A DNA stretch of 64,000 nt from Mycetocola lacteus (GTDB lineage Bacteria; Actinomycetota; Actinomycetes; Actinomycetales; Microbacteriaceae), in contig NZ_RCUY01000010.1 of assembly GCF_003667575.1 (NCBI RefSeq), forward strand, positions 59,613-123,612, given 5' to 3'. Under the pieces are notes generated by a model that saw only the letters and a list, made by a program, of their open reading frames with translations, ran no database searches and was not told the DNA's origin. Shown here one piece after another: positions 61,563-64,000 of this stretch. The position numbers and the translations under genes were made by a program. The stretch's first letter is position 1; the number at the start of each line of letters is the position of its first letter.

Positions 61563-62393
61563 ATGTCCACGACCACCACCTCCCCGCTGCGCACCACCCC
61601 GGGCACCCACCCGGCACCAAGCCACCTGCGCCTGGTATCCACCCACCTCGACATCACCGCGACCCACGATGAGGCCGACCTGGCCGCGGCGAAGGCCGCC
61701 CCGGCTCTCGCCCCGCACGCGGTCACCGCCGCCTCGGCCGCCGAGCGCATCATCGAATCCACCGGAATCTCGATCGATCAGGGTGAGCTAAAGCGGGGTG
61801 CCTGGGCCAAGCGGGCCCTGGATCTGTTTGGGTCCATCTGCGGACTGATCGCCCTCTCCCCGGTCCTCGCGATCATCGCCCTGATCGTCAAGCTGGACAG
61901 CCGCGGCCCGATCTTCTTCCGCCAGACCCGCGTGGGCCTGAACGGCACCGAGTTCTCGATCATCAAGTTCCGCACCATGCGGGTCGGTGCCGAGAAGCAG
62001 GTGGACGAGCTGATGGCCCTGAACGAGGGTGCCGGTCCACTGTTCAAGATCAAGGAGGACCCGCGCATCACCCGCGTGGGTGGCGTGCTGCGCAAGCTCT
62101 CCCTGGATGAGCTTCCCCAGCTCTTCAACGTCCTCGGCGGCTCGATGAGCCTGGTGGGACCGCGTCCCGGCCTGCCCCGCGAGGTGGAGCAGTACGAGCC
62201 CCACGCCCACGGACGCCTCCTGGTTTCCCCCGGAATCACGGGCCTCTGGCAGGTCAGCGGACGCTCAGACCTCGAATGGTCCGAGGGGCTGCGCCTCGAC
62301 CTGCACTACGTCGAAAACCGCTCCCTCGCGCTCGACATCAAGGTCCTCGCTCGAACCGTACCGATGGTGCTGGGTTCACGCGGCGCCTACTAA
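61563..62393 (+). CDS. Initiating sugar-phosphate transferase (ExoY/WbaP C-terminal type)
   Basis: 276 aa from ATG 61563. A disordered Thr/Ala-rich N-terminus of about 75 residues is followed by KRALDLFGSICGLIALSPVL (re-entrant membrane helix), PIFFRQTRVGLNGTEFSIIK, FRTM, DELPQLFNVLGGSMSLVGPR and PGITGLWQVSGRS, all diagnostic of polyprenyl-phosphate hexose-1-phosphate transferases. It should load the first sugar onto undecaprenyl phosphate for the adjacent locus. GAAAGG upstream. Confidence 0.93.
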   Translation: MSTTTTSPLRTTPGTHPAPSHLRLVSTHLDITATHDEADLAAAKAAPALAPHAVTAASAAERIIESTGISIDQGELKRGAWAKRALDLFGSICGLIALSPVLAIIALIVKLDSRGPIFFRQTRVGLNGTEFSIIKFRTMRVGAEKQVDELMALNEGAGPLFKIKEDPRITRVGGVLRKLSLDELPQLFNVLGGSMSLVGPRPGLPREVEQYEPHAHGRLLVSPGITGLWQVSGRSDLEWSEGLRLDLHYVENRSLALDIKVLARTVPMVLGSRGAY

Positions 62394-62441
62394 GACTTTT
62401 TATCCCCCATCATTGACACACCCGAAAGGCACCACCACCTC

Positions 62442-64000
62442 ATGACCATGCGTAAAACCATGACCGCCGCGGCGCTCTGCACCGTAGCACTGGGCTCGCT
62501 CATCGCACAGCCCGCATTCGCCTCGACTCTGATCGATCCCTCGCCCAAGACCGCGACCACCAACAACCAGGTGAACGCCGCCGATCTCGCCCTCACCACG
62601 ATCAACACCGAGCGCGGTTACACGGTGGAGAGCACCCTCTCCTTCCCCAACGGCACGGCTTACGGCCAGATCAAGGTCACCGCGCCTCAGGGTATGAAGG
62701 TTACCGCCACCGACTGGACCGAGTACATCGCCCCGGACGGCTCCTACGCCCTGATGGGTAAGGAGAGCGACAGCTGGATCGCGGCGCGCAAGATCACGTT
62801 TAAGGTCCTCGAGTCAAGTACCGCGGGCAGCACACTTACCGGGGGAAAGATTGAGGTTGTCAAGGCGGGCGCGGTTTCCAAGTCCCTCGATTTCACCGCC
62901 ACCGTCAAGAGTGCCTTCGCCTCGGTCAGCACCCCCTCCTTTGCGCAGGGTCTCACCGGCGTTTCCACGGTGAAATTTGGTCGGTCGGCCTACGGTCAGC
63001 TGAAATTCACCGCTCCCACCGGCACACGGATCACCGCCACCAATTACTCCACCTGCACGATCTCGCCCGACGGGCTGACCGCCCTGTGTGGCGTCAACAC
63101 CGATACCTGGGGTGCAGATCGCACGGTCACCCTGACCTCCGACGGCACACACATCGGCACCTTTAACGATGGCAAGGTAGAGGCCATCTATGACGGCCAG
63201 GTTCGCGACACCCATGCGCTGGGTGCCACCATCACTTCCAACCTGATCGCGACCGACGGCGTGATCAACGCCGGCGAGGAGGGGACCGCCACCGTCAAGT
63301 TCACCAACAATGTGAATGGTCGCCTGCAGTTCATCGCGCCCGCCGGTACCAAGTTCAAGTCCATCAACTCCACGTACTGCGTCATCTCCCCCGATGGGAC
63401 GACCGCCGACTGTGGGCAGCAGCCCAACTGGGGTGCCGACAAGGTCATGACCTTTAAGATCGATACCAACGCCGCCCCGGGAACCGTTTATACCGGCGGA
63501 ATTGCAAGGGTGGTCGACGCCAATGGCAACCCCACCACCAGCACCGGCTTTAAGATCACCGTGGGCAACAAGGTTGCCAAGCCCACCGTGGCCGTGGACC
63601 ACAACGTGCTCTCCGGTACCGGTATCCCCGGTGCGACCGTCAACGTGCGTAACGATGCCAACGAAATCATCGGCACCAAGGTCGTCGGCACCGACAGCAC
63701 CTGGTCCATCACCGTCCCCTTCCAGGGCACCGGCAACAAGACCGTAAACGTGTCCCAGACCTACGGCACCGGAACCTCCGACACCGTCCTGGCCACCATC
63801 AACTTCGGCCAGGGCGTCCAGGTCACCACCCCGACCAACGGCTCCACCGTCACCACCGAAAAGGTCACCTTCACCGGAACCGGAACCGTCGGCGCCACCA
63901 TCCAGGTCAACGGCTCCACCAAAAACATCTGCACCACCACCGTGGGCACCAACGGCACCTGGAGCTGTGAGTCCACCGTTGCGCTGATCAACGGACCCTA
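62442..64000 (+). CDS. Secreted repeat protein D (cut by the window end)
   Basis: The open frame runs from ATG 62442 (a second ATG two codons later) past 64000 without a stop; at least 519 codons. Signal peptide TMRKTMTAAALCTVALGSLI ending QPAFA, close to that of C. First repeat without cysteines, then STCTISPDGLTALCG and STYCVISPDGTTADCG repeats, then Ig-like units starting GTGIPGATVNVRNDANEIIG and GTGTVGATIQVNGSTKNIC. Collinear with C throughout, so it probably has two more Ig-like units beyond the window. Confidence 0.82.
   Translation, partial: MTMRKTMTAAALCTVALGSLIAQPAFASTLIDPSPKTATTNNQVNAADLALTTINTERGYTVESTLSFPNGTAYGQIKVTAPQGMKVTATDWTEYIAPDGSYALMGKESDSWIAARKITFKVLESSTAGSTLTGGKIEVVKAGAVSKSLDFTATVKSAFASVSTPSFAQGLTGVSTVKFGRSAYGQLKFTAPTGTRITATNYSTCTISPDGLTALCGVNTDTWGADRTVTLTSDGTHIGTFNDGKVEAIYDGQVRDTHALGATITSNLIATDGVINAGEEGTATVKFTNNVNGRLQFIAPAGTKFKSINSTYCVISPDGTTADCGQQPNWGADKVMTFKIDTNAAPGTVYTGGIARVVDANGNPTTSTGFKITVGNKVAKPTVAVDHNVLSGTGIPGATVNVRNDANEIIGTKVVGTDSTWSITVPFQGTGNKTVNVSQTYGTGTSDTVLATINFGQGVQVTTPTNGSTVTTEKVTFTGTGTVGATIQVNGSTKNICTTTVGTNGTWSCESTVALINGP

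Overview
The window is high-GC chromosomal DNA from an actinobacterium, most likely of the family Microbacteriaceae. The evidence is the cysteine-free form of ribosomal protein L32, the leuC-leuD-murA-plsC-gpsA gene order, DUF3515, DUF5302 and DUF177 proteins typical of Actinobacteria, and frequent GTG/TTG starts. I cannot name the species. No transposase, integrase, prophage block, CRISPR array or rRNA was seen.

Region 1 (1-5.5 kb) holds small accessory genes: an MDR oxidoreductase, a PH/SHOCT protein, a ParD-like/zeta-like toxin-antitoxin pair with a palindromic operator, a DUF1622 membrane protein, and an NTF2-like gene lying between two copies of the mutM 3' end. Region 2 (5.5-21.3 kb) is core: mutM-rnc-rpmF-DUF177, coaD, recG, rsmD, thiL, DUF3515, then gpsA-plsC-murA-leuD-leuC. 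A leucine-rich leader peptide and a stem-loop precede leuC. Region 3 (21.4-37.5 kb) is mixed: a RibD-like reductase, an Abi/HEPN protein, DUF1684, a five-gene peptide ABC transporter, a TetR/Tet(X)-like monooxygenase pair with twin operators, MFS and DMT transporters, terC behind a yybP-ykoY-like manganese riboswitch, three identical tRNA-Glu genes, and a PfkB kinase. Region 4 (37.6-45 kb) has two large wall-anchored beta-helix proteins, a zeta toxin with an unusual HTH partner, a HigBA-type pair and an orphan small gene.

Region 5 (45.1-64 kb) is the most distinctive. It is a Wzx/Wzy-type exopolysaccharide locus: LCP ligase, GT2, O-antigen ligase/polymerase, GT4 and WecG-like transferase on the minus strand; gmd, fcl, flippase and acyltransferase on the plus strand. 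It runs into three transcription units encoding four paralogous secreted repeat proteins (A, B, C, D), two near-duplicate GntR-type regulators and the initiating sugar-phosphate transferase. Each of the three units starts with the same pair of boxes built on AAATATTAGAT, spaced 56-58 bp apart; a related box lies in the divergent wecG/gmd promoter. I infer a coordinated regulon that co-expresses a fucose-containing polysaccharide and a family of secreted matrix or adhesin-like proteins.

A second cross-cutting oddity is that the 3' ends of several unrelated genes (mutM, gpsA, the flavin monooxygenase, the PfkB kinase, the LCP gene) are re-copied just downstream, usually as short tandem repeats that include the stop codon region.
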